Shown piece by piece: positions 1 through 7,270 of a DNA stretch of 17,510 nt; within the stretch, counting starts at the first letter, position 1; every line of letters begins with the position of its first letter. A model generated the notes under the pieces. The model searched no databases, had not been told where the DNA came from, and saw only the letters and a list, made by a program, of their open reading frames with translations. The translations under genes and the position numbers were made by a program. Location: the NCBI GenBank assembly GCA_022565655.1, contig JAIUMG010000025.1, positions 1 through 17,510 of the forward strand, in the 5' to 3' direction. The stretch is from Alkalimonas sp. (GTDB taxonomy: Bacteria > Pseudomonadota > Gammaproteobacteria > Enterobacterales > Alteromonadaceae).

Positions 1-2
1 AG

Positions 3-92
3 GGTAAAGGCAAGATGGTGATCGCTTATTCCAGTCTGGATGAGCTGGAGCAAATACTCAGTAAAATTCGGCTGGAGGCCTTAGCTGATTAA
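3..92 (+). CDS. parB: ParB chromosome-partitioning protein, C-terminal end (5' part outside window)
   Basis: Only the last 29 codons and the TAA stop are present; the gene enters from the left edge. The peptide begins GKGKMVIAYSSLDELEQILS and ends in a short charged helix (SKIRLEALAD). ParB proteins usually end this way, with a strand that carries the GKG motif followed by an LDEL-type helix that forms the C-terminal dimerisation domain. ParB binds parS sites near the replication origin and loads ParA and SMC for chromosome segregation. The parA-parB-atpI order is common in Gammaproteobacteria, which supports the call. So little of the protein is visible that the assignment rests on this tail and on the neighbouring genes. 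Confidence 0.8.
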   Translation, partial: GKGKMVIAYSSLDELEQILSKIRLEALAD

Positions 93-136
93 GTGTACAG
101 CCTTTGTTACTTTAGTCGGGACACCACCGCTTTTGG

Positions 137-164
137 TTGCAAATTAAGGCAAGATAAGTATACT
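137..164 (+). promoter_or_regulatory. Probable sigma70-type promoter of the atp operon
   Basis: A TTGCAA hexamer at 137-142 is followed, after 16 bp, by TATACT at 159-164. Each differs from the sigma70 consensus (TTGACA, TATAAT) at only one or two positions. Transcription would start near 171, about 45 nt before the atpI start codon. I see no terminator between parB and this site, so read-through from parB is also possible. Confidence 0.5.
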
Positions 165-217
165 TACGCAGGTTTTTACCCCCTGAAACCAGCGCAGTGG
201 TTAATGATGGAGCCATA

Positions 218-595
218 ATGCAACCAACAGCACGCCAGGTAAGGATTTCTGCCTATAAGTTGGTTGGTACGCAAATGCTGGTTGCTGCCTTGATGGCACT
301 GGTTTTTTTTCTGTTGCAAGGGGGGCAGGCGGCATACTCCGCTTTACAAGGTGGTATCATTGCTGCTGTACCAAATTTAGTTTTTGCACTCTATGCTTTC
401 CGGTTTATTGCGCATGGTAGTGCAGAACAGGCCCTTAAGTCGTTTGGACGAGGCCATACTTTAAAAATTTTGCTGACGATTGGTTTATTTATCGGGGTGA
501 TGCGACAGGATGATGTAGTGGCCTCTGCACTACTCACCAGTTACATAATTACCCTGTTGGCACAGTGGTCGGCCGCCTTTTTCTTTAAACTTTGA
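218..595 (+). CDS. atpI: ATP synthase subunit I (AtpI), assembly factor
   Basis: A small hydrophobic protein of 125 aa, first gene of the atp operon. AtpI is a membrane protein that helps assemble or stabilise the ring of c subunits and is not part of the finished enzyme. The sequence shows four hydrophobic stretches: around LVAALMALVFFLLQ, then IIAAVPNLVFALYAF, then ILLTIGLFIGVM, then ALLTSYIITLLAQWSAAFFF. This four-helix pattern with a short charged loop before the third helix fits the family. I chose the ATG at 218 because GGAG at 209-212 sits 5 nt upstream. An in-frame GTG at 197 would add seven residues but has no ribosome binding site. Low sequence conservation is normal for AtpI, so the position before atpB is part of the evidence. 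A run of eight T lies inside the gene (303-310), but the frame stays open. Confidence 0.85.
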   Translation: MQPTARQVRISAYKLVGTQMLVAALMALVFFLLQGGQAAYSALQGGIIAAVPNLVFALYAFRFIAHGSAEQALKSFGRGHTLKILLTIGLFIGVMRQDDVVASALLTSYIITLLAQWSAAFFFKL

Positions 596-611
596 TAACG
601 TAGGATACAAC

Positions 612-1454
612 ATGGCTGATAGCAACATTTCAGTCCAGGGTTATATTAATCACCACTTAAATGATCTCACCATAGGGGAAGGCTTTTGGGCCATCAACTT
701 GGGTGGGCTAGGTTGGTCATTAATACTGGGCACTCTATTCATCGTTAGCTTTGCTTGGGTAGGTCGTAAAGCCACCACTGGCGTTCCAGGCAAGTTCCAA
801 TGTTTGGTCGAAATGATCATTGAGTTTGTTGGCAACTCAGTCAAAGAAACCTTCTACGTTAAAGATAAGCTGATAGCGCCGATCGCGCTGACCATTTTTG
901 TATGGATCTTTCTGATGAACCTGATGAAGCTGGTTCCAGTGGATTGGTTCCCAACAGTAGCAGGTATGGTTGGTTTGGCATTCAATGGCAATGCCTTGCC
1001 GGAATACGCGGCCAACTACAGCTTCTTAGAGCGGGTTATGGCGCATCCATGGAGTTATGTTTCCATCGCACCGACAACCGATGTAAACATTACCATGGGG
1101 ATGGCGCTGGGTGTGTTTATTTTAATCCTCGGTTATTCGATTTACTACAAAGGGCTGGGTGGTTTTGCTAAAGAACTTTCCTTTACCCCTTTCAATCACT
1201 GGTCACTGGTACCGTTTAACTTAGTACTGGAACTGGTTACCTTGATATCCAAGCCTGTTTCACTTGGCCTGCGTCTCTTTGGTAACTTGTATGCTGGTGA
1301 AGTTATTTTCATTTTGATTGCCTTGGTCGGGCTTGCACAGCTACCACTGCATTTTGCTTGGGCGGTATTCCATATTCTGGTAATCGTGCTTCAGGCCTTT
1401 ATTTTTATGATGCTGACCATTGTGTACCTGAGTATGGCAGCTGAGAAACACTAA
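612..1454 (+). CDS. atpB: F1Fo ATP synthase subunit a (proton channel)
   Basis: Subunit a, 280 aa (E. coli 271), forms the two half-channels that carry protons to and from the c ring in the inner membrane. The hallmark block SLGLRLFGNLYAGEVIF is present, with the essential arginine at residue 221 (E. coli R210) and the channel glutamate at 230 (E219). The histidine equivalent to H245 is at 254 in AVFHILVIVLQAFIF. The protein ends IVYLSMAAEKH, as in relatives. One change stands out: the first-channel motif that reads MNLMD in E. coli reads MNLMK here, with lysine at 106 in place of Asp119; the asparagine equivalent to N116 is kept. The codon is AAG at 927-929. The loop after this helix (about residues 112-150) is longer than in E. 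coli. The gene follows atpI by 16 nt. Confidence 0.97.
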   Translation: MADSNISVQGYINHHLNDLTIGEGFWAINLGGLGWSLILGTLFIVSFAWVGRKATTGVPGKFQCLVEMIIEFVGNSVKETFYVKDKLIAPIALTIFVWIFLMNLMKLVPVDWFPTVAGMVGLAFNGNALPEYAANYSFLERVMAHPWSYVSIAPTTDVNITMGMALGVFILILGYSIYYKGLGGFAKELSFTPFNHWSLVPFNLVLELVTLISKPVSLGLRLFGNLYAGEVIFILIALVGLAQLPLHFAWAVFHILVIVLQAFIFMMLTIVYLSMAAEKH

Positions 1455-1458
1455 GTCG

Positions 1459-1497
1459 TTTTTTTTAACCTTTAACATTAAACCTTTGAAACTGGAG
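1459..1497 (+). promoter_or_regulatory. U-rich translation enhancer-like leader and ribosome binding site of atpE
   Basis: The 50-nt gap between atpB and atpE holds a run of eight T at 1459-1466, an A/T-rich stretch without G, and then GAAACTGGAG with the Shine-Dalgarno GGAG at 1494-1497, 7 nt before the ATG. This closely resembles the region upstream of E. coli atpE, known as a translation enhancer that lets subunit c be made in about tenfold excess over the other subunits. The resemblance is from memory, not from a computed alignment. A role as a terminator is unlikely because no stem precedes the T run. Confidence 0.5.
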
Positions 1498-1504
1498 AAA
1501 CTAA

Positions 1505-1744
1505 ATGAGTATTGAAGTCGCAACTTTGTTTGTAGTCGCAATCATCCTGGGTATTGCGGCCCTATCTACCGCATTTTCATTTGCATTGATGGGTGGACGC
1601 TTCCTGGAAGCGAGCGCGCGCCAACCTGAAATGGCTCCTCAGCTGCAAACTAAAATGTTTATCCTGGCGGGTCTGATTGACGCGATTTCTATGATTGGTG
1701 TGGGTGTAGCCTTGTTGCTGTTGTTCGCAAACCCATTCATCTAA
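1505..1744 (+). CDS. atpE: F1Fo ATP synthase subunit c (proteolipid ring)
   Basis: Subunit c, 79 aa, the usual length. It is a hairpin of two membrane helices joined by a polar loop with the conserved RQP (residues 39-41); many copies form the proton-driven rotor ring. The proton-binding aspartate is D59 in LIDAISMIGVG, equivalent to E. coli D61. The residue after it is alanine, and no Na+-binding Glu-Ser pair is seen, so a proton rotor is likely. Two features are unusual. The glycine-rich stretch of helix 1 is degraded: positions matching E. coli G23, G27, G29 and G38 are S21, S25, A27 and A36, while the pair G30-G31 is kept. The proline usual two to three residues after the aspartate (E. 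coli P64) is serine S62. The strong leader just upstream fits the need for high expression. Confidence 0.96.
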   Translation: MSIEVATLFVVAIILGIAALSTAFSFALMGGRFLEASARQPEMAPQLQTKMFILAGLIDAISMIGVGVALLLLFANPFI

Positions 1745-1780
1745 AGAGTCCTCGTCAATTAACTTTAAAGGAGGCTCGTT

Positions 1781-2251
1781 GTGGATATTAACGCAACCCT
1801 AATAGGTCAATCGATTGCGATGGCTGTTTTCGTGTGGTTCACGCTGAAATTTGTGTGGCCACCGATCAATGCTGCGATTGAAGAGCGCCAGAAAACTATC
1901 GCAGATGGCTTGGCCCATACTGATCGAGCAGAAAAAGACCTGCAGATCGCCCAGGAAAAAGCCAAAGACATTTTGCGGGAAGCGAAAGATCAAGGAGCTG
2001 CAATTATTAAGCAAGCTCAAAAGCGTGAAGTAAAGCTGATTGAAGAGGCGACCAATAAAGCCAATGAAGAGCGGGATAATATCCTGGCTCAGGCAAAGGC
2101 CGAAGTGCAAGCTGAAAAAAGCCGTTTACGTGAAGATCTTCGCAAGCAAGTTGCTGCACTCGCAGTTGCAGGTGCTGAACGCATTTTGCAGCGCGAGATT
2201 GATGATGCTGCTCACAGTGACATTTTGGAAAAACTGGTTCAGGAACTGTAA
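1781..2251 (+). CDS. atpF: F1Fo ATP synthase subunit b (peripheral stalk)
   Basis: Subunit b, 156 aa, the same length as in E. coli. Two copies form the stator that holds F1 against Fo. One N-terminal membrane helix (about residues 5-26, ending FVWPPINAAIEERQ) is followed by a long charged helix from about residue 35 to 130, rich in Ala, Lys, Glu and Gln, which makes the right-handed coiled coil. The C-terminal part, including LRKQVAALAVAGAERIL, matches the segment that binds delta. The start is GTG at 1781, chosen because an unusually strong ribosome binding site, AAAGGAGG at 1767-1774, lies 6 nt upstream and because MDINATLIGQ aligns with the N-terminus of relatives. The gene stops 12 nt before atpH, and the atpH ribosome binding site overlaps its stop codon. 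Confidence 0.96.
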   Translation: MDINATLIGQSIAMAVFVWFTLKFVWPPINAAIEERQKTIADGLAHTDRAEKDLQIAQEKAKDILREAKDQGAAIIKQAQKREVKLIEEATNKANEERDNILAQAKAEVQAEKSRLREDLRKQVAALAVAGAERILQREIDDAAHSDILEKLVQEL

Positions 2252-2263
2252 AAGGAGCGAGTC

Positions 2264-2797
2264 ATGTCAAACTTGACGAATGTTGCTCGTCCCTATGCGC
2301 AAGCAGCTTTTGATTTTGCGTTAGAGCAGGATGCATTAGCTGCTTGGCAGCAAATGTTATCTTTTGCTGCTGAAGTTGCGAAAGATAGCCAGATGATTGC
2401 TTTTCTTGGCAGCAATACGACCGCTGATACTCAGGCAACCTTGTTTATCAACGTCTGCGGGGAACAGTTGGATCAACCTGCTCAGAACCTGATCAGGTTG
2501 ATGGCTGAGAACAAGCGTTTGCTAGCCTTGCCAGACGTTTTGCTCGATTTTGTCCATTTGAAAAGTGAGCATGAACGTGAACAAGTTGTTGATGTGATAT
2601 CTGCCAAAGAACTCAATGCTGCTGATCAGGAGAAGCTGGTCGCAGCCTTGTCTAAGCGTCTTGCGCGTAAAGTAAAATTGAACTGTAGCGTTGATCCGAA
2701 TGTGGTCGGCGGTATGTTAATGAAAGCGGGTGACATGGTCATTGATGGTTCGATCCGTGGCAAGCTGGATCGTCTGATCACCACGCTGCAGTCCTAA
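2264..2797 (+). CDS. atpH: F1Fo ATP synthase subunit delta
   Basis: Subunit delta, 177 aa, equal to the E. coli length. It caps the F1 hexamer and links it to the b dimer of the stator. The N-terminal helical domain (about residues 1-105) opens with NVARPYAQAAFDFA, the conserved start of the family, and carries RLMAENKRLLALPDVL near residues 78-93. The C-terminal domain contains the family signature VVGGMLMKAGDMVIDGSIRG (about residues 147-166), which is diagnostic for delta/OSCP proteins. The ribosome binding site AAAGGAG at 2250-2256 overlaps the atpF stop codon, suggesting translational coupling. The gap to atpA is 14 nt. Confidence 0.96.
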   Translation: MSNLTNVARPYAQAAFDFALEQDALAAWQQMLSFAAEVAKDSQMIAFLGSNTTADTQATLFINVCGEQLDQPAQNLIRLMAENKRLLALPDVLLDFVHLKSEHEREQVVDVISAKELNAADQEKLVAALSKRLARKVKLNCSVDPNVVGGMLMKAGDMVIDGSIRGKLDRLITTLQS

Positions 2798-2811
2798 TTG
2801 GGGAATAGAGT

Positions 2812-4353
2812 ATGCAACTGAATTCCACTGAAATATCCGAACTGATCAAACAGCGTATTGCTCAGTTCGATGTGGTCAGTGAAGCTCGCAATGAAGGTAC
2901 CATCGTTCAGGTAACAGACGGTATCATTCGGATCAATGGCCTTGCGGATTGTATGCAGGGTGAGATGATCGAGCTTCCTGGCAGTCGTTATGCGATTGCG
3001 CTGAACTTAGAGCGCAATTCAGTCGGTGCGGTCGTCATGGGTCCTTATGCGGACTTAACTGAAGGCACCAAAGTAAAAAGTACAGGTCGTATTTTAGAAG
3101 TACCAGTAGGCGAAGCCTTGCTGGGCCGTGTGGTGAACACGCTAGGTGAGCCGATCGATGGCAAAGGCAGCATTGATGCCGCTGGTTTCGAGCCAGTAGA
3201 AAAAATCGCGCCTGGTGTTATCGAGCGTCAATCGGTCGACCAGCCATTGCAAACTGGTTATAAGTCGGTCGATGCGATGATCCCGATTGGTCGTGGCCAA
3301 CGTGAGTTGTTGATTGGTGACCGTCAGACCGGTAAAACGGCACTGGCTATCGATGCCATCATTAACCAGAAAGGCTCTGGCGTAAAATGCATCTATGTCG
3401 CGGTTGGTCAGAAAAACTCAACCATTGCCAACGTAGTACGTAAACTGGAAGAGCATGGCGCTCTGGCTCACACCATCGTGGTGGTGGCCTCTGCCTCTGA
3501 AGCTGCAGCACTGCAGTTCCTGGCTCCTTACGCCGGTTGTACCATGGGTGAATACTTCCGTGATCGTGGTGAAGATGCCCTGATCGTCTATGATGATTTG
3601 TCGAAGCAAGCTGTTGCTTATCGCCAGATCTCGTTGCTGTTACGTCGTCCACCAGGCCGTGAAGCTTACCCGGGTGATGTTTTCTATTTGCACTCCCGTT
3701 TGCTGGAGCGCGCGTCACGAGTAAATGCCGACTATGTCGAGAAACTGACCAAGGGTGAAGTGAAAGGTAAAACTGGTTCATTAACCGCTTTGCCTATCAT
3801 TGAAACTCAGGCCGGTGACGTCTCAGCCTTCGTACCAACCAACGTGATCTCCATTACTGATGGGCAGATCTTCCTGGAAACTGATTTGTTCAATGCCGGT
3901 ATTCGCCCTGCAGTGAACGCGGGTATTTCAGTATCGCGGGTTGGTGGTGCAGCACAGACTAAAGCCATCAAAAAGCTGGGTGGCGGTATTCGTCTGGCGC
4001 TGGCACAGTATACCGAACTGGCAGCCTTTGCTCAGTTTGCTTCTGATTTGGATGATGCGACCCGTGCTCAGCTTGAGCATGGCCAGAAAGTCACCGAGCT
4101 GATGAAGCAGCTGCAGTACGCGCCAATGAGCGTGGCTGAAATGACGCTGTCAATCTTTGCCATTGAAAAAGGCTTTATGCAAGATGTAGCAACTGACAAA
4201 GTTGGCGATTTCGAATCTGCCTTGTTGTCGTACGCTTCTTCTGAGCATGCTGAGCTGATGGCTGAGATCAATAAAACCGGTAACTACAACGACGAGATCG
4301 AAGCAGGTTTGAAAAACGTGGTTGAGACTTTCAAGTCCACGCAAACTTGGTAA
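2812..4353 (+). CDS. atpA: F1 ATP synthase subunit alpha
   Basis: Subunit alpha, 513 aa as in E. coli. Three copies alternate with beta in the F1 head; alpha carries non-catalytic nucleotide sites and supplies the arginine finger to the catalytic sites on beta. Seen in order: an N-terminal beta-barrel (about residues 25-95), the Walker A motif GDRQTGKT at 169-176 with lysine 175, the Walker B region ALIVYDDLS near residue 260, and the family signature PAVNAGISVSRVGG with the arginine finger at residue 376. The C-terminal helical domain follows. Nothing is missing or altered in these motifs. Downstream lies a 56-nt gap that holds a 7-bp hairpin (4362-4379) before atpG. Confidence 0.98.
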   Translation: MQLNSTEISELIKQRIAQFDVVSEARNEGTIVQVTDGIIRINGLADCMQGEMIELPGSRYAIALNLERNSVGAVVMGPYADLTEGTKVKSTGRILEVPVGEALLGRVVNTLGEPIDGKGSIDAAGFEPVEKIAPGVIERQSVDQPLQTGYKSVDAMIPIGRGQRELLIGDRQTGKTALAIDAIINQKGSGVKCIYVAVGQKNSTIANVVRKLEEHGALAHTIVVVASASEAAALQFLAPYAGCTMGEYFRDRGEDALIVYDDLSKQAVAYRQISLLLRRPPGREAYPGDVFYLHSRLLERASRVNADYVEKLTKGEVKGKTGSLTALPIIETQAGDVSAFVPTNVISITDGQIFLETDLFNAGIRPAVNAGISVSRVGGAAQTKAIKKLGGGIRLALAQYTELAAFAQFASDLDDATRAQLEHGQKVTELMKQLQYAPMSVAEMTLSIFAIEKGFMQDVATDKVGDFESALLSYASSEHAELMAEINKTGNYNDEIEAGLKNVVETFKSTQTW

Positions 4354-4361
4354 TCAGACGT

Positions 4362-4379
4362 GGGTGGCTGCGGCCACCC
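4362..4379 (+). promoter_or_regulatory. Hairpin in the atpA-atpG gap
   Basis: A perfect 7-bp inverted repeat, GGGTGGC and GCCACCC, closes a TGCG loop 8 nt after the atpA stop and 30 nt before the atpG start. No T run follows, so it is not a full intrinsic terminator. Such a stem could slow RNA decay from the 3' side or adjust the yield of the downstream genes (gamma, beta, epsilon) relative to alpha; this is inference. The core stem GCCACC/GGTGGC is the same as in the terminators at 7151 and 11627. Confidence 0.55.
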
Positions 4380-4409
4380 TTCGTCGTTGAATGAAACGGA
4401 GACAACGTC

Positions 4410-5273
4410 ATGGCCGGTGGTAAAGAGATAAAAAGCAAGATTGGGAGTATTAACAATACTCGCAAGATCACCAGCGCTATGGAAAAGGTTGCGGTCAGCA
4501 AAATGCGCCGCGCGCAGGAGCGAGTCGCTGCATCCCGCCCATACGCTGAAGGTATGCGCAAAGTGATCGGTAACATGGCCGGAGGTAACCTGGATTATCG
4601 CCACCCTTATATGGTGGAACGTGAAACAGGCACCGTCGGCTACATCATTATCTCAACCGATCGTGGACTTTGTGGTGGCCTGAACAGCAACGAATTTAAA
4701 CGCGTGGTTCAGGAACTGAAAGATTGGAAAGACCAAGGGGTTTCAACCGAGTTTGCTTTAATCGGCAACAAGGCGACCGCCTTTTTCCGTCGTTTTGGTG
4801 GCAAAGTATTGGCTCAGCAAGCCGGCTCGGGTGAACACCCGAAGCTCGCGGATATTATTGGTACCGTGCAGGTCATGCTGAAAGCTTTTTTGGAAGGCCG
4901 TATTGATCGCCTGTATCTGGTGTACAACCAGTTTGTCAACACCATGAAACAAGAGCCAACGATTGAGCAACTGTTGCCTTTGCCAACTCACGATGCGCCT
5001 AAGCGTAAATACAAGTGGGATTACATTTACGAGCCAAAGCCAGAACCAATTATCGATATGTTGATGGATCGGTACATTGAGTCGCTGGTGTATCAGGGGT
5101 TGGTGGAAAACGCCGCCTGTGAACACGCTGCCCGTATGGTCGCGATGAAAGCGGCCACCGACAATGCTGGCAACCTGATGGATGAGCTGAAGTTGGTGTA
5201 CAACAAAGCCCGTCAGGCCGCGATCACTCAAGAACTGAGTGAAATTGTAGCCGGTGCAGCTGCGGTTGGTTAA
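4410..5273 (+). CDS. atpG: F1 ATP synthase subunit gamma (central shaft)
   Basis: Subunit gamma, 287 aa, the same length as in E. coli. It is the rotating shaft that couples the c ring to the catalytic sites. The N-terminal helix AGGKEIKSKIGSINNTRKIT and the following AMEKVAVSKMRRAQ match the conserved half of the coiled coil. The central Rossmann-like domain (about residues 70-210) contains STDRGLCGGLN near residues 83-93. The C-terminal helix holds ERAAR-type sequence (HAARMVAMKAATDNAGNLMD) and the end KARQAAITQELSEIVAGAAAV, which inserts into the head. GGAG at 4398-4401 is the ribosome binding site. The gene ends 32 nt before atpD. Confidence 0.97.
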   Translation: MAGGKEIKSKIGSINNTRKITSAMEKVAVSKMRRAQERVAASRPYAEGMRKVIGNMAGGNLDYRHPYMVERETGTVGYIIISTDRGLCGGLNSNEFKRVVQELKDWKDQGVSTEFALIGNKATAFFRRFGGKVLAQQAGSGEHPKLADIIGTVQVMLKAFLEGRIDRLYLVYNQFVNTMKQEPTIEQLLPLPTHDAPKRKYKWDYIYEPKPEPIIDMLMDRYIESLVYQGLVENAACEHAARMVAMKAATDNAGNLMDELKLVYNKARQAAITQELSEIVAGAAAVG

Positions 5274-5305
5274 GTGAGCAGTTTTGAGAAATTTGAGGAA
5301 ACAAC

Positions 5306-6694
5306 ATGAGTCAAGGTAAGGTCGTCCAAATTATTGGCGCCGTTGTGGATATCGACTTTCCACAAGATGCGGTACCTGGTATCTATGACGCGTTGAACGT
5401 GACTGACGGTGATCTGTCTGGTTTGGTGCTGGAAGTTCAGCAGCAGCTGGGTGGTGGAACTGTTCGTGCCATCGCAATGGGTACTACCGATGGTCTGCGC
5501 CGTGGTGCAGTCGTCAGCAATACCGGTAAAGCCATTCAGGTTCCAGTGGGCAAATCCACTCTGGGGCGTATCATGAACGTTTTGGGTGAGCCCATCGATG
5601 AAGCTGGCCCTATTGGTGAAGAAGAGCGTTGGTCTATCCATCGTGAAGCACCAAGCTATGAAGAGCAAGCGACCTCGAATGCTCTACTTGAAACCGGCAT
5701 CAAGGTCATCGATTTGATTTGTCCTTTTGCCAAAGGTGGTAAGGTAGGTCTGTTCGGTGGTGCCGGTGTGGGTAAAACCGTTAACATGATGGAGTTGATC
5801 CGTAACATCGCCATCGAGCACAGTGGTTACTCGGTATTTGCTGGTGTGGGTGAGCGTACTCGTGAGGGTAATGACTTCTATCACGAAATGAACGACTCCA
5901 ACGTACTGGACAAAGTATCGCTGGTGTACGGTCAGATGAATGAACCACCAGGCAACCGTCTGCGTGTGGCATTGACAGGTCTGACGATGGCAGAGAAATT
6001 CCGTGATGAAGGTCGCGATGTATTGTTCTTCGTCGATAACATCTATCGTTACACGCTAGCGGGTACCGAAGTATCGGCATTGCTTGGCCGGATGCCATCT
6101 GCGGTAGGTTACCAACCAACATTGGCTGAAGAGATGGGTGCATTGCAAGAACGGATCACCTCGACCAAGACCGGTTCCATTACCTCCATCCAGGCGGTTT
6201 ATGTACCTGCGGATGACTTAACGGATCCGTCGCCAGCAACCACCTTCTCGCATTTGGATGCGACTGTGGTACTAAGCCGGAACATCGCCTCTTTGGGTAT
6301 TTACCCGGCCATCGACCCACTGGATTCGACTTCTCGTCAGCTGGATCCACTGGTGATTGGTAAAGAGCATTACGAAGTAGCTCGTGGTGTGCAAACTGTG
6401 CTGCAACGTTACAAAGAGCTGAAAGACATCATCGCTATTCTGGGGATGGACGAACTGTCTGACGAAGATAAAACCTCGGTCTACCGGGCGCGTAAAATTC
6501 AACGCTTTTTGTCTCAGCCGTTCTTCGTTGCTGAAGTCTTTACCGGTTCACCGGGTAAATACGTGTCATTGAAAGATACCATCCGTGGCTTTAAAGGCAT
6601 TCTGGACGGTGAGTTCGATCATTTGCCAGAGCAGGCTTTCTACATGGTTGGTTCCATTGAAGAAGCCATCGAGAAAGCAAAGAAGCTGAAGTAA
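5306..6694 (+). CDS. atpD: F1 ATP synthase subunit beta (catalytic)
   Basis: Subunit beta, 462 aa (E. coli 460). Three copies hold the catalytic sites that make ATP from ADP and phosphate. Visible landmarks are the N-terminal barrel (about residues 1-75), Walker A GGAGVGKT at 151-158 with lysine 157, the catalytic glutamate E183 in GVGERTREGNDFY, Walker B DVLFFVDNIYRYT near residue 240, and PSAVGYQPTLAEEMG. The C-terminal helical domain includes the DELSDEDK motif (the DELSEED loop contacted by gamma and epsilon). The ribosome binding site GAGG is at 5295-5298, 7 nt before the ATG. All catalytic positions look normal, so the enzyme should be active. Confidence 0.98.
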   Translation: MSQGKVVQIIGAVVDIDFPQDAVPGIYDALNVTDGDLSGLVLEVQQQLGGGTVRAIAMGTTDGLRRGAVVSNTGKAIQVPVGKSTLGRIMNVLGEPIDEAGPIGEEERWSIHREAPSYEEQATSNALLETGIKVIDLICPFAKGGKVGLFGGAGVGKTVNMMELIRNIAIEHSGYSVFAGVGERTREGNDFYHEMNDSNVLDKVSLVYGQMNEPPGNRLRVALTGLTMAEKFRDEGRDVLFFVDNIYRYTLAGTEVSALLGRMPSAVGYQPTLAEEMGALQERITSTKTGSITSIQAVYVPADDLTDPSPATTFSHLDATVVLSRNIASLGIYPAIDPLDSTSRQLDPLVIGKEHYEVARGVQTVLQRYKELKDIIAILGMDELSDEDKTSVYRARKIQRFLSQPFFVAEVFTGSPGKYVSLKDTIRGFKGILDGEFDHLPEQAFYMVGSIEEAIEKAKKLK

Positions 6695-6711
6695 TCAGCT
6701 GAGGAGGCAAG

Positions 6712-7131
6712 ATGGCGATGACAGTGCAACTGGATGTAGTCAGCGCAGAAGAGAAAATTTTCTCTGGCCTGGTGGAATCCATTCAGGTGACCGGCAGTGA
6801 AGGTGAGTTAGGTGTTTTGCCTTTTCACACACCTTTTCTGACCACCATGAAGCCTGGGATGATTCGCGTCGTTAAGCAATTTGGTGAAGAACACTTCATC
6901 TACGTTGCTGGCGGTGTGCTGGAAGTTCAGCCTGATTGTATTACCGTGCTGGCGGATGTAGCGATTCGTGCTGAAGATCTGGATGAGCAAGCGGCTTTGG
7001 ATGCTCAAAAGAGTGCCAAAGAAGCCATGAAACATGCCAGTGCCGATTTCGATTATGCCGAAGCGGCAGCTCAGCTAGCAGAAGCCATTGCGCAACTGCA
7101 GTTGATCCGCAAGTTGCGTAAAGTAAAGTAA
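6712..7131 (+). CDS. atpC: F1Fo ATP synthase subunit epsilon
   Basis: Subunit epsilon, 139 aa as in E. coli. It binds gamma at the foot of the shaft and can block ATP hydrolysis when its C-terminal helices extend. The N-terminal beta-sandwich (about residues 1-86) contains VESIQVTGSEGELGVLPFHT and KPGMIRVVKQ, then LEVQPDCITVLADVAIRAEDLDE. The C-terminal half is a helical hairpin rich in Ala (residues about 90-139) ending in LIRKLRKVK. The usual PGHAP motif reads PFHTP here, keeping the histidine. GAGGAGG at 6701-6707 lies 4 nt before the ATG. This is the last gene of the atp operon; a strong terminator follows 20 nt after its stop. Confidence 0.97.
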   Translation: MAMTVQLDVVSAEEKIFSGLVESIQVTGSEGELGVLPFHTPFLTTMKPGMIRVVKQFGEEHFIYVAGGVLEVQPDCITVLADVAIRAEDLDEQAALDAQKSAKEAMKHASADFDYAEAAAQLAEAIAQLQLIRKLRKVK

Positions 7132-7150
7132 GCAGGCCAAGCGCTTTGCC

Positions 7151-7178
7151 AAAAAGCCACCTTCGGGTGGCTTTTTTT
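7151..7178 (+). terminator. Intrinsic terminator of the atp operon
   Basis: The stem GCCACC (7156-7161) and GGTGGC (7166-7171) closes a stable TTCG tetraloop. The stem is flanked by five A on the left and seven T on the right (7172-7178), so A-T pairing extends it. The A run also allows weaker function on the opposite strand, but no minus-strand gene needs it here. Confidence 0.93.
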
Positions 7179-7270
7179 ATGTGCTTAAAGCCAGACCTAA
7201 ATTAACGGTTTTGATTAAATGATGATATCCTGATAGCAATCATAACTTGTTTACACAATGCAGACTGCGG

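Noticed and set aside
303..310. Run of eight T in atpI as a possible frameshift or slippage site
   Set aside because: The reading frame is intact across it and no alternative product of interest results.
3362..3781. Minus-strand open frame of 139 codons
   Set aside because: It lies wholly inside atpA, is rich in His, Arg and Ser as expected from reading a gene backwards, and has no family features.
4758..5668. Minus-strand open frames of 157 and 132 codons opposite atpG and atpD
   Set aside because: Both overlap genes with clear homology and show no recognisable domain or ribosome binding site.
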